Shown: piece by piece, positions 24,379-33,200 of the stretch
Numbering within the stretch: position 1 is the stretch's first letter
Layout: each line of letters begins with the position of its first letter
Origin: PoT sp049331405
GTDB lineage: Bacteria; Planctomycetota; Planctomycetia; Isosphaerales; Isosphaeraceae
Reading direction: 5' to 3'
Assembly (NCBI RefSeq): GCF_049331405.1
Contig: NZ_CP186274.1
Location: 3,100,001 to 3,164,000, forward strand
DNA: 64,000 nucleotides
Notes under the pieces: model-generated
The model's database searches: none
Told to the model about the DNA's origin: nothing
Seen by the model: the letters and a program-made list of their open reading frames with translations, nothing else
Position numbers and translations under genes: made by a program

Positions 24379-26295
24379 ATGACGGGAGTCGACCCGAGGA
24401 AGTGGACGCGGAACGGCCTGGGGCTCATGATCCTGGGATCATGCCTGGCCGGGATCGCCGTCGCCGCGGAGACGGAGAAGGAAAAGGGTGAGGACAAGGC
24501 GATCCTCGCCCACGTCCTTGGCGTGGACGGGAAGAAGGTCGACCTCGGCGCCCCCAAGGATGGTGCCACCGTCGTCGTCTTCTACTCGACGGAATGCCCG
24601 ATCTCCAACGCCTATAGCCCGACCCTGAACCGGCTTCGCGACGAGTACCCGGCCTCGAAGCTGAACCTGGTCGGCATCTGCGTCGACCCGGATCTCTCCA
24701 ACGCCGAGATCACGACCCACGCCCGCGACTTCGAACTGAAGTTCCCCGTCGCCCGGGACCGCGGCGGCAAGGTCGCGGCGAAGCTCGGCGCCACGGTGAC
24801 CCCCGAGGCCTTCGTCATCGACTCCGCCCAGAAGATCCGCTATCACGGCCGGATCGACGACCAGTTCGTCGCACGCCAGAAGCGGAACGCCCACCCCAAC
24901 GGCAATGATCTCCAGGACGCCCTCGCCGCCCTCCTCGACGGCCGCCCGATCAATAACGCGTTCGTCGCCCCGGTGGGCTGCCCGATCCCCAGGCCCGTCG
25001 AGCCCAAGGTCATCCCGACCTACTCGAACGAAGTCTCGCGGATCATCCAGAAGAACTGCCAGGAGTGCCATCGTCGCGGCCAGATCGGCCCGTTCGCCCT
25101 CGACACGTATGACCAGGCGAAGAAGCGGGCCGACGACCTCGCCAACGTGGTCGAGGACCGGCAGATGCCCCCCTGGAAGGCGGATGCGGGCTTCGGGCCC
25201 AAGTTCAAGCACGACCGCTCGCTCTCGCAGCAGGACATCGAGGCCCTGAGGGTCTGGGCCGACGCCGGGGCCCCCGAGGGGGATTGCTCCCAGCTCCCGC
25301 CCCCCGCGCAGTTCGCCGACGGCTGGCTCCACGGCACGCCCGACCTCGTGCTCGAACTCCCCGAGGAGTTCTCGATCCCCGCGTCGGGCGAGGACATCTA
25401 CCGCTGCTTCGTGCTCCCCACGAACTTGCCCGAAGACGTGTACATCTCAGCCGTCGAGTACCGGCCGGGCAACGCCCGGGTCGTCCACCACATCCTCGGC
25501 TTCGTCGACAACCATGGGGCTGCCCGCAAGAAGGATGAAGCGGAGCCCGGCCAGGGTTATACCTGCTTCTCCGGCCCCGGGATCGAGTTCCACGGCGACC
25601 TCGACGGATGGGCCCCCGGCAAGATCCCCTCGGCCCTGAGCGACGGCGTGGGGCGATCACTGCCCAAGGGGGCCGACGTGGTGGTGCAGATCCACTACCA
25701 CCCCAACGGCAAGGCCGAGACCGACCGCTCGAAGATCGGGCTTTACTTCTCCAAGACGCCGGTGAAGTCGATCCTGCACTGGTCGGCCGCGATGAAGCAC
25801 GACCTCAAGCTGCCGCCGAATGAATCGAACATCGAGGTGAAGGCCGCCTGGCCGGTCCCGGTTGACCTCGTCGCCTGGTCGGTTGCCCCCCACATGCACC
25901 TCCTTGGGCACGACATGAAGATGTCGCTGACCTTCCCGGACGGCCGCACGCAGGACCTGATCAAGATCTCGGATTGGGACTTCGGCTGGCAGTACACGTA
26001 CGACTTCGAGAAGCCGATCGAACTGCCGAAGGGCACGTTGGTGAACGTGGTTGCCCACTTCGACAACTCCGAAGGGAACCCCCACAACCCGAGCCATCCC
26101 CCCAAGCTCGTGACATGGGGCGAAGCCACCACCGACGAGATGTGCATCGGCTTCATCGCCGTGACCAAGAAGGGGCAGGACCTCACCAAGCCCGGCGAGA
26201 AGGACGACCTCCTGTCCATCTTCCGGGAGCAACGCGAGAGCTACGAGCGGGCGCTCCGCGAGCGCAAGGCCAAGGACAAGGATAAAGCCGAGTAA
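24379..26295 (+). CDS. Redoxin-cytochrome c-copper monooxygenase-like multidomain protein
   Basis: This 638-residue exported protein has three parts. Residues ~40-185 are a redoxin with a single Cys at 73 (STECPISN), where the second Cys of CxxC is Ser. Residues ~215-290 hold one heme-c site, CQECH at 227-231. Residues ~310-615 resemble copper type II ascorbate-dependent monooxygenases. Every expected ligand pattern is visible: the His pair at 370-371, IHYH at ~437, HMH at 505-507, and Met 588 in TDEMCIGF. ATG 24379 is preceded by AGGAG and followed by a signal peptide. The substrate is unknown. It is probably periplasmic and may pass electrons from heme to copper. Confidence 0.85.
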   Translation: MTGVDPRKWTRNGLGLMILGSCLAGIAVAAETEKEKGEDKAILAHVLGVDGKKVDLGAPKDGATVVVFYSTECPISNAYSPTLNRLRDEYPASKLNLVGICVDPDLSNAEITTHARDFELKFPVARDRGGKVAAKLGATVTPEAFVIDSAQKIRYHGRIDDQFVARQKRNAHPNGNDLQDALAALLDGRPINNAFVAPVGCPIPRPVEPKVIPTYSNEVSRIIQKNCQECHRRGQIGPFALDTYDQAKKRADDLANVVEDRQMPPWKADAGFGPKFKHDRSLSQQDIEALRVWADAGAPEGDCSQLPPPAQFADGWLHGTPDLVLELPEEFSIPASGEDIYRCFVLPTNLPEDVYISAVEYRPGNARVVHHILGFVDNHGAARKKDEAEPGQGYTCFSGPGIEFHGDLDGWAPGKIPSALSDGVGRSLPKGADVVVQIHYHPNGKAETDRSKIGLYFSKTPVKSILHWSAAMKHDLKLPPNESNIEVKAAWPVPVDLVAWSVAPHMHLLGHDMKMSLTFPDGRTQDLIKISDWDFGWQYTYDFEKPIELPKGTLVNVVAHFDNSEGNPHNPSHPPKLVTWGEATTDEMCIGFIAVTKKGQDLTKPGEKDDLLSIFREQRESYERALRERKAKDKDKAE

Positions 26296-26350
26296 TCGAC
26301 TCGGACTTACCTCCAGGCCATCGCGACGACTCGTGATGGCCTCAGACCAA

Positions 26351-26410
26351 CGAGGCTCCTCTCGACCTTCCCTGCCCGATGACTTTGGGAAGGGCTCGAG
26401 AGGAGCCTCG
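26351..26410. terminator. Long bidirectional hairpin
   Basis: A 15-bp stem (26351-26365 with 26396-26410) and an inner 7-bp stem (26366-26372 with 26387-26393), separated by 2 unpaired bases, enclose a 14-nt loop. It sits between the convergent copper protein gene and the LEDR-motif gene. Confidence 0.7.
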
Positions 26411-26416
26411 TGTCAT

Positions 26417-27454
26417 TCAGAGGGAAGGAGAGGTCTCCACATCCGCGATGGCGTCGGCCGGCAGCACTACCTGCGCGATGGGCGTAGTCCCCGCGAAATA
26501 GAGGAGACCTCGGATCGGTGCCTTGAATTCCGACACGTCCGTCGGCTCAGCCTTCTCAGTTTCGGGCCAATCCCCCGGCTTCGGCTCGATGGGGTCGAGG
26601 AAGTCTGTCGAATCCGACGGGGCGAGCGGCAACTCGAGGCTCGAGAGATCCAGCAAGGCCGGCTCCGCGGCTGAATCAGCCGGGTCGAACGTGCGAGACC
26701 CGATTTCGACCGGGGACATGCTCAGGCCGTTCGCAACTTCGGGCGGATTCGAGGTTTCGAGGCCTCGAACCCCCGGCGCGAGCCCTGCGCCCGAGTCCTG
26801 TGGGTTGGTCTCAACCTCGCCCGGCGTTTCCGGGAGGGCCTGGGTCGGCTCGTTCGGGGTGATCGGACTCATCGGGGCGAGCGGGGCGTATGGCTGAAGC
26901 GTCGGCAAGGTCCGCCCCGGGGTCGGGCCTCCCGGCAGGATCGAACCCTGGGACTGGCCGATGAAGAGGAAGCCGCTGCCGGGGTTGAGCGGCAGGCTCT
27001 GGCCGGCCGGGTTGGCGGGGGGCTGCGCGACGTTGACGGTCGGGTTGAGGGAGGTCGGAACCCCGGTGTCGGTGCTGTCGATGGTCCTTAAGGTGGCCTG
27101 GTCAACGGCTCCGAGGGCGGGGTCGCCGGAGGCGTTGCCGATCTTCATGACCGAGAGGCCGAAGCCCGTCATGTAGAACTTCGCGGACAGGTTCAGGCCA
27201 AAATTTCCGTTCCCGCCGATCGGGTCGATGGCCCCGGTCGGGGCGAAGGCGGCGGACGCGGCGGGGAGGATCACGAATCCCGACGTGGTGAGGACCATCG
27301 GCGCCACGGGGGGCGTCGCGCGCGGCGAGCGCTGCGAGGCGTCCATGAGGACCCGATCTTCCAGCATGCTATCGACGACATCAGGGTGGAGTGCGAGTCG
27401 GCTCTGCATAGAAGCATTCCTCATTGACTGCGGGCTCGATCGTTGCGAAATCAA
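26417..27454 (-). CDS. Exported hypothetical protein with LEDR-type motif
   Basis: This 345-residue, Pro/Ser/Thr/Gly-rich protein has near its N-terminus (residues ~29-38) SMLEDRVLMDAS, reminiscent of the planctomycete LEPR-XLL motif found near the start of large extracellular proteins. Mid-protein it has a likely beta domain (NFGLNLSAKFYMTGFGLSV). The C-terminal half is acidic and proline-rich, low in complexity, ending with GLLYFAGTTPIAQVVLP. No enzyme motif and no ordinary signal peptide is seen. It is likely exported and structural, but no function can be given. Confidence 0.6.
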   Translation of the reverse strand: MISQRSSPQSMRNASMQSRLALHPDVVDSMLEDRVLMDASQRSPRATPPVAPMVLTTSGFVILPAASAAFAPTGAIDPIGGNGNFGLNLSAKFYMTGFGLSVMKIGNASGDPALGAVDQATLRTIDSTDTGVPTSLNPTVNVAQPPANPAGQSLPLNPGSGFLFIGQSQGSILPGGPTPGRTLPTLQPYAPLAPMSPITPNEPTQALPETPGEVETNPQDSGAGLAPGVRGLETSNPPEVANGLSMSPVEIGSRTFDPADSAAEPALLDLSSLELPLAPSDSTDFLDPIEPKPGDWPETEKAEPTDVSEFKAPIRGLLYFAGTTPIAQVVLPADAIADVETSPSL

Positions 27455-27719
27455 GGGCGCGGCTGTCGATGGGGTCTTGCTCGCGTTTCGCGATCTCCGC
27501 TGGCTTCGTCCTCGATGTAGGTTGCGCCCCCGAGACTCGCGGCGCCTGAGTCTACGTTATAGGCAAAGTGCAGGGATTGGAAGAGGCAGACATGAGCAAG
27601 CAAAAAAGTCCCGACGAGATCGGGAGAGTTCGTCGGCTCTGCGCGGGGGCCCACCGATGTCGCCTGATCTGGTTTTCAGGTTTTGAAGTGAAAGGGCCGA
27701 GATATGATCGCGGCGAATG

Positions 27720-30700
27720 TCAGCTCGTTGCTTCGCCCATGACCTGCTGGAAGATCGCGCGGGTCCGGCGCGTGTGCTTCTCGATGTCGTCGTCGAAAGC
27801 CCTGGAGCAGGAGGCGGGGTCGTCCTGCCCGTAGTTGAGCCGGCGGGCCAGGCGGGCCAGCTCCTCGGGCTGCTCGGGGAGGCTGCTGATGCTCCGGTTG
27901 TGGACGAGGCGGAGCCGGCTCTCGACCGTCCTGAGGAACTCGTAGGCGTCGCGCAGCTCCGCGGCGATCGGCGCGGGGAGGACCCCGCCGCGCCGCAAGG
28001 CATCGAGCGCATCCCAGATGTTCGACTTGATCATATCGGGAGACTTCTGGGCGTTGACGAGCTGCAGGTACTGGACCAGGAACTCGATGTCGGCGAGCCC
28101 TCCCGCCCCGCGCTTGAGGTCGTTGCGTCCCCGGTTTTCCTCCAGCCGACGGCGCATGGCGATCGCCTCTCGCGCCAGCGAGGCCGGATCGACCGGCGCG
28201 GAGAGGACACCCAGGATCGCCTCGGAGACCACCTTGCCGAAGCCGCCGTTCGAGAAGACCACGCGAGCCCGGGTCAGGGCGAGTCGCTCCCAGGGGTGCG
28301 CCGTCTCCTCGAAGTAGGTGCGGAAGGCGTCGAGCGTCACGACCAGCGGGCCGGAGGCACCGTGCGGGCGGAGCCGGGTGTCGACCGTGTAGAGGGCCGA
28401 GCCACCTGCGGCGCCGCCGAGCGCCTTGAGCACGCGCCTGACGACCTCGGTCACGAACTGGTCGTTGCTGATCGGGCTCCGTTCCCCCCGGGTCTCGCCG
28501 TCCGACTCGTGGAGGAAGATCAGGTCGAGGTCGCTGTGATAGCTCAGCTCCCGCCCGCCGAGCTTGCCGAGCCCGAGGATCGCCCAGCGCGAGCGTTTGC
28601 CGTCGTCGGCCCGGTGCGGCGTGCCGTACTTCGCGACCTGGCGGTCCCACTGCTCGCGGGCCACCTGGGCGACGATCGCCTCGGCGACATCTGCGAGCTC
28701 CCGGGTCACGTCACGGATCGGCTCGCGCCCGAGGATGTCCCTGATCCCGACGCGGAGCCATTCCTTGTTGCGGAAGCTGTGGAGGATCGGGGCGAGGTCC
28801 TCGGCCCCCTTGCTCAGCTCGGCCACCTCCGCCTTGATCGCCTGGGACGCCTGCGAGCGATCGACGACGAGGGTATCCATCAGCTCGTCGATCATGCCCG
28901 GGTTGTTGATCAGGATCTCGGAGAGGAACTGGCTGTTCGCGCAGAGCTCGACGTAGAGCCGGAGCGTGGGCGGGTTGAAGTTGAAGAGTTCCCAGAGGAT
29001 CGCCTTGGCCCCCAGCGACGCCGAGACTTTTTCCAGGTTCGTCAGCGCCATGTCGGGATCGGGGGCGCGGCTGACGGCCTGGAGGAGCCGGGGCGCGATC
29101 GCCGCCAGGAAGTGGCGGCAGCGCGCCTGCGAAAGGAACGGGATATCTTCACGAGCCAGCGCCATCAGGTTCTGATAGGCGGTCTGCGGGTCCAGGAAGG
29201 GGAACTTGGCCAGGGCCTCGGCGACCAGCTCCGGGCTGGGGTTGGGGTCGAGCACGAGGTCGACGACCGGGTCGGCCGCCTCTCCCGAGTCGTCGCGGAA
29301 GGCGTCGTGGAGCAGGTGGTTGAGGATCCGGCGATTGAACTCGGTCTTCGCCCGGTAGTCGGAGAGAAAACGCTGGGCGGGGCCGGTCCGATCCTCCCAG
29401 GCCGAGGCCGTGGGATAGCCCATGCGGATGGCCAGGGTCCGCTGCTCCTCCAGGTCGCGCGGCATCTCGTGCGTCTGGCGGTCGAACATGGTCTGGAGCC
29501 TGTGCTCGACCCGCCTGAGGAACCGGTACGTGTTCTCCATGATCCCGCGCTCCTCGCCCGTCAGGCAGCCGACGATCTCGAGCTGCGACATGGCCTGGAG
29601 CGTGTTCGAGTGGCGGACCTTCGGGTACGTCCCGCCGTGGAGGAGTTGGAGGAACTGGACGACGAACTCGACGTCGCGGATCCCGCCGTGCCCGGTCTTG
29701 ACCTCGACCTCCGCGGTCCCCGCCGAGACCGTGCGCTGCTCGATCCGGCGCTTCATCGCCTTGATCTCGCTGATCTCGGTGCCGCTGAGATATCGGCGAT
29801 AGATGAACGGGGTGATCGCGTCGAGGAAGGTCTGGCCGAGGCCGAGATCTCCGCCGATAGGCCGGCACTTGATCAGGGCCTGGCGTTCCCAGGTCCGTCC
29901 GCTCGTCTCGTAGTAGCCGAGCGTCGCGCCCAGGGATCGAGCCAGGGCACCCTGATCCCCCTCGGGCCTCAGGCGCATGTCGACCCGATAGGCGATCCCG
30001 AGCGACGTGTGGTCGGAGAGGAGCCGGACGACGTCGCTCCCCATCTTCGCGAAGAACTCGGCGTTCGAGACGGTCCTGGGGCCGGCCGTCTGCCCCTCGT
30101 TGTCGTAGAGGAAGATCAGGTCGATGTCGGAGCTGTAATTCAGCTCCTCGCCGCCGAGCTTGCCGAGGGCGAGCACCACGAACCGCGCGGGGGCCTCGTC
30201 GGGGCCGAGCGGCTCGCCGTGGCGGGCGACCGCGCGGCGGCGGGCGAGCCGGTACGCCCCCTCGACGCAGGCGTCGGCGAGGTGCGAGAGGTCCAGGGTC
30301 ACGACCTCGAGCGGCGTGCCGCGCACGATGTCGTTGTAGCCGATCCGGAGCATCTCCCGCCGACGGAACCGGCGCAGGATGAGCCGCTCGGCCTCCTCCC
30401 CCTGTGCGGACTCGAGCTCGTCCCAGAGGTCGGCGATGAGGGCCTCGCGGTCGCGACGCTCGGCGCCCCCTCGGAGCCATTCGAGGAGGTTCGGATCCCG
30501 GATCATCAGCTCGCTGAAATGCTGGCTCGTGCTGAAGAGCTGCACGAGGATCTCGACCAGCCGCACGTTGCTTGACAGGAGGCGCAGGGTGGCCTCGGGG
30601 TCGGGGCTGGCGGAGACGAAGCGTTCCAGGTTCGTCAGGGCCATCCCGGGGTCGGGGCAGCGGGGCAGGAGGACGTCGAGGTGCCGGGTGAGCGAGCCCA

Positions 30701-30860
30701 GGATCGCGCTCTGGTCGGTCCGGAGGGCGAGGTCCCTCAGGTCGCGGGCCCCTCGCTCGGCGTCGCGCACGCCGAGGCTCGAGAGCCACTGCTTGCAGAG
30801 CTCCGGGTCGTCGTGGATCGTGCGGAGCCATCCGAGGATTGCCGAGGATTGTTCCGCCAT
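27720..30860 (-). CDS. glnE: Glutamine synthetase adenylyltransferase/deadenylase
   Basis: This 1046-residue bifunctional enzyme attaches AMP to, and removes it from, glutamine synthetase in response to nitrogen state. Two nucleotidyltransferase domains are visible: SSDIDLIFLYDN near residue 243 (adenylyl-removing) with GHGGIRDVEFVVQFLQLLHGG further on, and HSDLDLIFLHES near 775 (adenylylating) with GAGGLADIEFLVQYLQLV. GKLGGEELNYSS and GKLGGRELSYHS are the paired glycine loops. The length is that of the family. It follows the SMI1 gene by 24 bp and the C-terminus ends MGEATS. Confidence 0.95.
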   Translation of the reverse strand: MAEQSSAILGWLRTIHDDPELCKQWLSSLGVRDAERGARDLRDLALRTDQSAILGSLTRHLDVLLPRCPDPGMALTNLERFVSASPDPEATLRLLSSNVRLVEILVQLFSTSQHFSELMIRDPNLLEWLRGGAERRDREALIADLWDELESAQGEEAERLILRRFRRREMLRIGYNDIVRGTPLEVVTLDLSHLADACVEGAYRLARRRAVARHGEPLGPDEAPARFVVLALGKLGGEELNYSSDIDLIFLYDNEGQTAGPRTVSNAEFFAKMGSDVVRLLSDHTSLGIAYRVDMRLRPEGDQGALARSLGATLGYYETSGRTWERQALIKCRPIGGDLGLGQTFLDAITPFIYRRYLSGTEISEIKAMKRRIEQRTVSAGTAEVEVKTGHGGIRDVEFVVQFLQLLHGGTYPKVRHSNTLQAMSQLEIVGCLTGEERGIMENTYRFLRRVEHRLQTMFDRQTHEMPRDLEEQRTLAIRMGYPTASAWEDRTGPAQRFLSDYRAKTEFNRRILNHLLHDAFRDDSGEAADPVVDLVLDPNPSPELVAEALAKFPFLDPQTAYQNLMALAREDIPFLSQARCRHFLAAIAPRLLQAVSRAPDPDMALTNLEKVSASLGAKAILWELFNFNPPTLRLYVELCANSQFLSEILINNPGMIDELMDTLVVDRSQASQAIKAEVAELSKGAEDLAPILHSFRNKEWLRVGIRDILGREPIRDVTRELADVAEAIVAQVAREQWDRQVAKYGTPHRADDGKRSRWAILGLGKLGGRELSYHSDLDLIFLHESDGETRGERSPISNDQFVTEVVRRVLKALGGAAGGSALYTVDTRLRPHGASGPLVVTLDAFRTYFEETAHPWERLALTRARVVFSNGGFGKVVSEAILGVLSAPVDPASLAREAIAMRRRLEENRGRNDLKRGAGGLADIEFLVQYLQLVNAQKSPDMIKSNIWDALDALRRGGVLPAPIAAELRDAYEFLRTVESRLRLVHNRSISSLPEQPEELARLARRLNYGQDDPASCSRAFDDDIEKHTRRTRAIFQQVMGEATS

Positions 30861-30884
30861 GGCGATGACCTCACCGATTGAGCC

Positions 30885-31613
30885 TCAGCCGGCAAAGTTC
30901 GTGGAACCGTGCTGGAGGTGGCGGAAGAGTGCCTCGACGTCCCCCCGGCTCAGGCCGAAGGTGTTGGCGATGGAGCGATCATCGGCCCCAGGGCGCATCA
31001 GCGGCAGGACCTGGGGCGCGAACGGGCGCAGGCGGTCGGGCAGGGGGGGGACCGGCGTCCTGCGTCGATGCTGATCCCAGGGGTCGCCCAGGTCGTGGTA
31101 GCCGGGTTCGAACCAGTATTCGCGCCCGCCACGCCTCAGCAGCTCCAGGAACCAGGTGTTGAAGCTGGGGGCGATGATCTTCGGGCGGCTGAGCGAGAGG
31201 TCGTCGCCCGAGGTGAAGATCGGGCAGTCCCCCTCGGGCCAGTGGTAGGCGAGGTCGATGCAGACGGTCTCGACGTTCGGGTTGCCGAGCTCGAACCAGC
31301 TCTCCGGCTGGACGAGCAGGTTCTCCACCTTGGCGAAGGGGACCATCGGGCCGATCCCCGAGAGCGGGTGGATGATCGGCCCGTTGAGGTAGAACCCGTT
31401 GGAGAGCCCGAGCCATGCGCGTAGCCCCGCCGGGAGCCTGAAGCCGTAGCGGCCTTCCCAGGCCGCGATGGCCTCGGGACTGGCGCCCGGCTGACAAGGG
31501 TCCGGAACCCCGGCGAACTGGGCCTGCAGGGCGGCGGACGTCGGGACCAGCGACACATCAATCCCGACCATCGCGGCCCAACGACCCACCAGGTCGTTGA
31601 GCGGGCTTCCCAT
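30885..31613 (-). CDS. SMI1/KNR4-family protein
   Basis: This 242-residue protein has a SMI1/KNR4 fold in its first ~150 residues: ASPEAIAAWEGRYGFRLPAG followed by LRAWLGLSNGFYLNG, then an acidic and aromatic core (CPIFTSGDDLSLSRPKII). The C-terminal part (DDRSIANTFGLSRGDVEALF) looks like a small helical domain. Bacterial members are often immunity proteins of polymorphic toxins or regulators of cell-wall synthesis, but lone chromosomal copies like this have no assigned role. It sits between miaB (12 bp before it) and glnE, so it is co-transcribed with them. It has no signal peptide. Confidence 0.8.
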   Translation of the reverse strand: MGSPLNDLVGRWAAMVGIDVSLVPTSAALQAQFAGVPDPCQPGASPEAIAAWEGRYGFRLPAGLRAWLGLSNGFYLNGPIIHPLSGIGPMVPFAKVENLLVQPESWFELGNPNVETVCIDLAYHWPEGDCPIFTSGDDLSLSRPKIIAPSFNTWFLELLRRGGREYWFEPGYHDLGDPWDQHRRRTPVPPLPDRLRPFAPQVLPLMRPGADDRSIANTFGLSRGDVEALFRHLQHGSTNFAG

Positions 31614-31625
31614 CCCCCATCCCCC

Positions 31626-33059
31626 TCACGCCAGAGGCGCGGTCGAATCCACGGTAACGACCCGGCCGAAGAGCGTCACCGCGCTCGCGTCTTCGACCGT
31701 GACTGGAATGAACTCCCCCTGTAACCGCTCGTGCCCGTCGAAGACGACGATGCGGTCGCACGTCGTCCTGCCGGTCAACTGCGTGACCTCGCCCGAGCCG
31801 TTGCCCTTCCTCGCGGCCGACTTGCTCGGGCCTTCCACCAGCACCTCGACCGTCTTGCCCAGGAACTCGCGATTGTCCTCGAGGCAGATCGCGTTCTGCA
31901 CCGAGAGCATGTCGTTGTTGCGCCGCTTCTTGACCTCCTCGGGGACGTCGTCGTTGTAGAGGAGGTCGGCCTTGGTCCCCTGGCGCGGGCTGTACTTGAA
32001 GATGAAGCTGTTCTTGAAGCGTGAGCGCTCGATCAGGGCGATGGAGCGCTGGAACGATTCCTCGGTCTCGCCGCAGAAGCCGACGATGAAGTCGCTGGTG
32101 ACGGCCGCGTCGGGGACCGTCTCCCGGATCCTCGCCATCATGTCGTCGTAGAGGGCGACCGTATACAGCCGCTTCATCCGCTTGAGCATCTCGTCGCAGC
32201 CGCTCTGCGCGGGGACGTGCAGGTAGCGCGAGATGCGGGGCAGGTCGCGGATGGCCTGGAGCAGGTCATCCGTCATGTCGTTCGGGAAGTTCGTGATGAA
32301 CTTGATCCGGCGCAGGCCTTCGATCTCGTGAAGGCCCATCAGGAGATCGGAGAGGCGGGTCGTGCGGCCGTCGGGCTGGCGGTACTTGTAGCTGTTGACC
32401 GTCTGCCCGAGCAGCGTGATCTCCTTGACCCCCTGGTCGGCGAGCTGCCTCGCCTCGGCCAGGATCACCTCGGGGGGCCGGCTCTGCTCGGGGCCCCGGA
32501 CCGACGGCACGATGCAGTACGTGCAGAACTTGTCGCAGCCCATCATGATGCGGACGAACGCCTGGAAGCTCGACGGCCGCATGGCCGGCTCGCGCATCGG
32601 GTCGTACTCGGCGAAGCTCGCCGTGACCTCATCCCTGGATCCGCCCGACCTGGGGAGGCTCACCGCCATCTGCGGGGCCTTCTCGGCCTTGGCCTTGGCC
32701 AGGAGCTCGGACACTCGCATCAACTGCCCGGGGCCGATCACGACGTCGACGTGAGGGGCTCGCCTGAGGATCTGGTTCTGATCCTTCTGGGCCATGCAGC
32801 CGAGGACGCCGATCGAGACGTGCGGCTTGACCTCCTTGAGCTTCCGGATCCGCCCCAGGGCGCTGTAGATCTTGTCCTCGGCGTGCTGGCGGACCGAGCA
32901 CGTATTATACAGGATCGTGTCGGCCTGGCTGATGTCGTCGGTGAGGACGTACCCTTCACTGCGGAGCGACCCGACGACGAGCTCGCTATCGAGCACGTTC
33001 ATCTGGCAGCCGACCGTCTCGATATAAAGCTTTTTAGGCGAGTCAGTTCTGTCGGGCAT
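31626..33059 (-). CDS. miaB: tRNA-2-methylthio-N6-dimethylallyladenosine synthase
   Basis: This 477-residue radical-SAM methylthiotransferase puts a methylthio group on i6A37 of tRNAs. The N-terminal UPF0004 domain has three conserved cysteines (VGCQMNVLDSE, NTCSVRQHA, LGCMAQKD). The radical-SAM cluster is CDKFCTYCIVP with PEVILAEARQLADQG following. A TRAM domain ends the protein (KTVEVLVEG). The four-Cys radical site plus UPF0004 Cys set supports MiaB over RimO or MtaB. It begins at ATG 33059 and overlaps nothing; the SMI1 gene follows at 12 bp. Confidence 0.94.
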   Translation of the reverse strand: MPDRTDSPKKLYIETVGCQMNVLDSELVVGSLRSEGYVLTDDISQADTILYNTCSVRQHAEDKIYSALGRIRKLKEVKPHVSIGVLGCMAQKDQNQILRRAPHVDVVIGPGQLMRVSELLAKAKAEKAPQMAVSLPRSGGSRDEVTASFAEYDPMREPAMRPSSFQAFVRIMMGCDKFCTYCIVPSVRGPEQSRPPEVILAEARQLADQGVKEITLLGQTVNSYKYRQPDGRTTRLSDLLMGLHEIEGLRRIKFITNFPNDMTDDLLQAIRDLPRISRYLHVPAQSGCDEMLKRMKRLYTVALYDDMMARIRETVPDAAVTSDFIVGFCGETEESFQRSIALIERSRFKNSFIFKYSPRQGTKADLLYNDDVPEEVKKRRNNDMLSVQNAICLEDNREFLGKTVEVLVEGPSKSAARKGNGSGEVTQLTGRTTCDRIVVFDGHERLQGEFIPVTVEDASAVTLFGRVVTVDSTAPLA

Positions 33060-33200
33060 AGGTCATCCTCTTGGCCGAGATAGCCAGGAGGTTAAAGGGT
33101 CGTTTCCTCGGGGCAAATCGACGGATGATTGTACCAATGCCGCAAGCTTAAGGGAACCGTTGCGGCCCTTGGTTCGTCCGATGGTCCCGAACCTGTCGAC

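Noticed and set aside
27717..30575. A 952-codon plus-strand open frame opposite glnE
   Set aside because: It mirrors glnE codon by codon; glnE has all catalytic motifs, so this is an antisense shadow.
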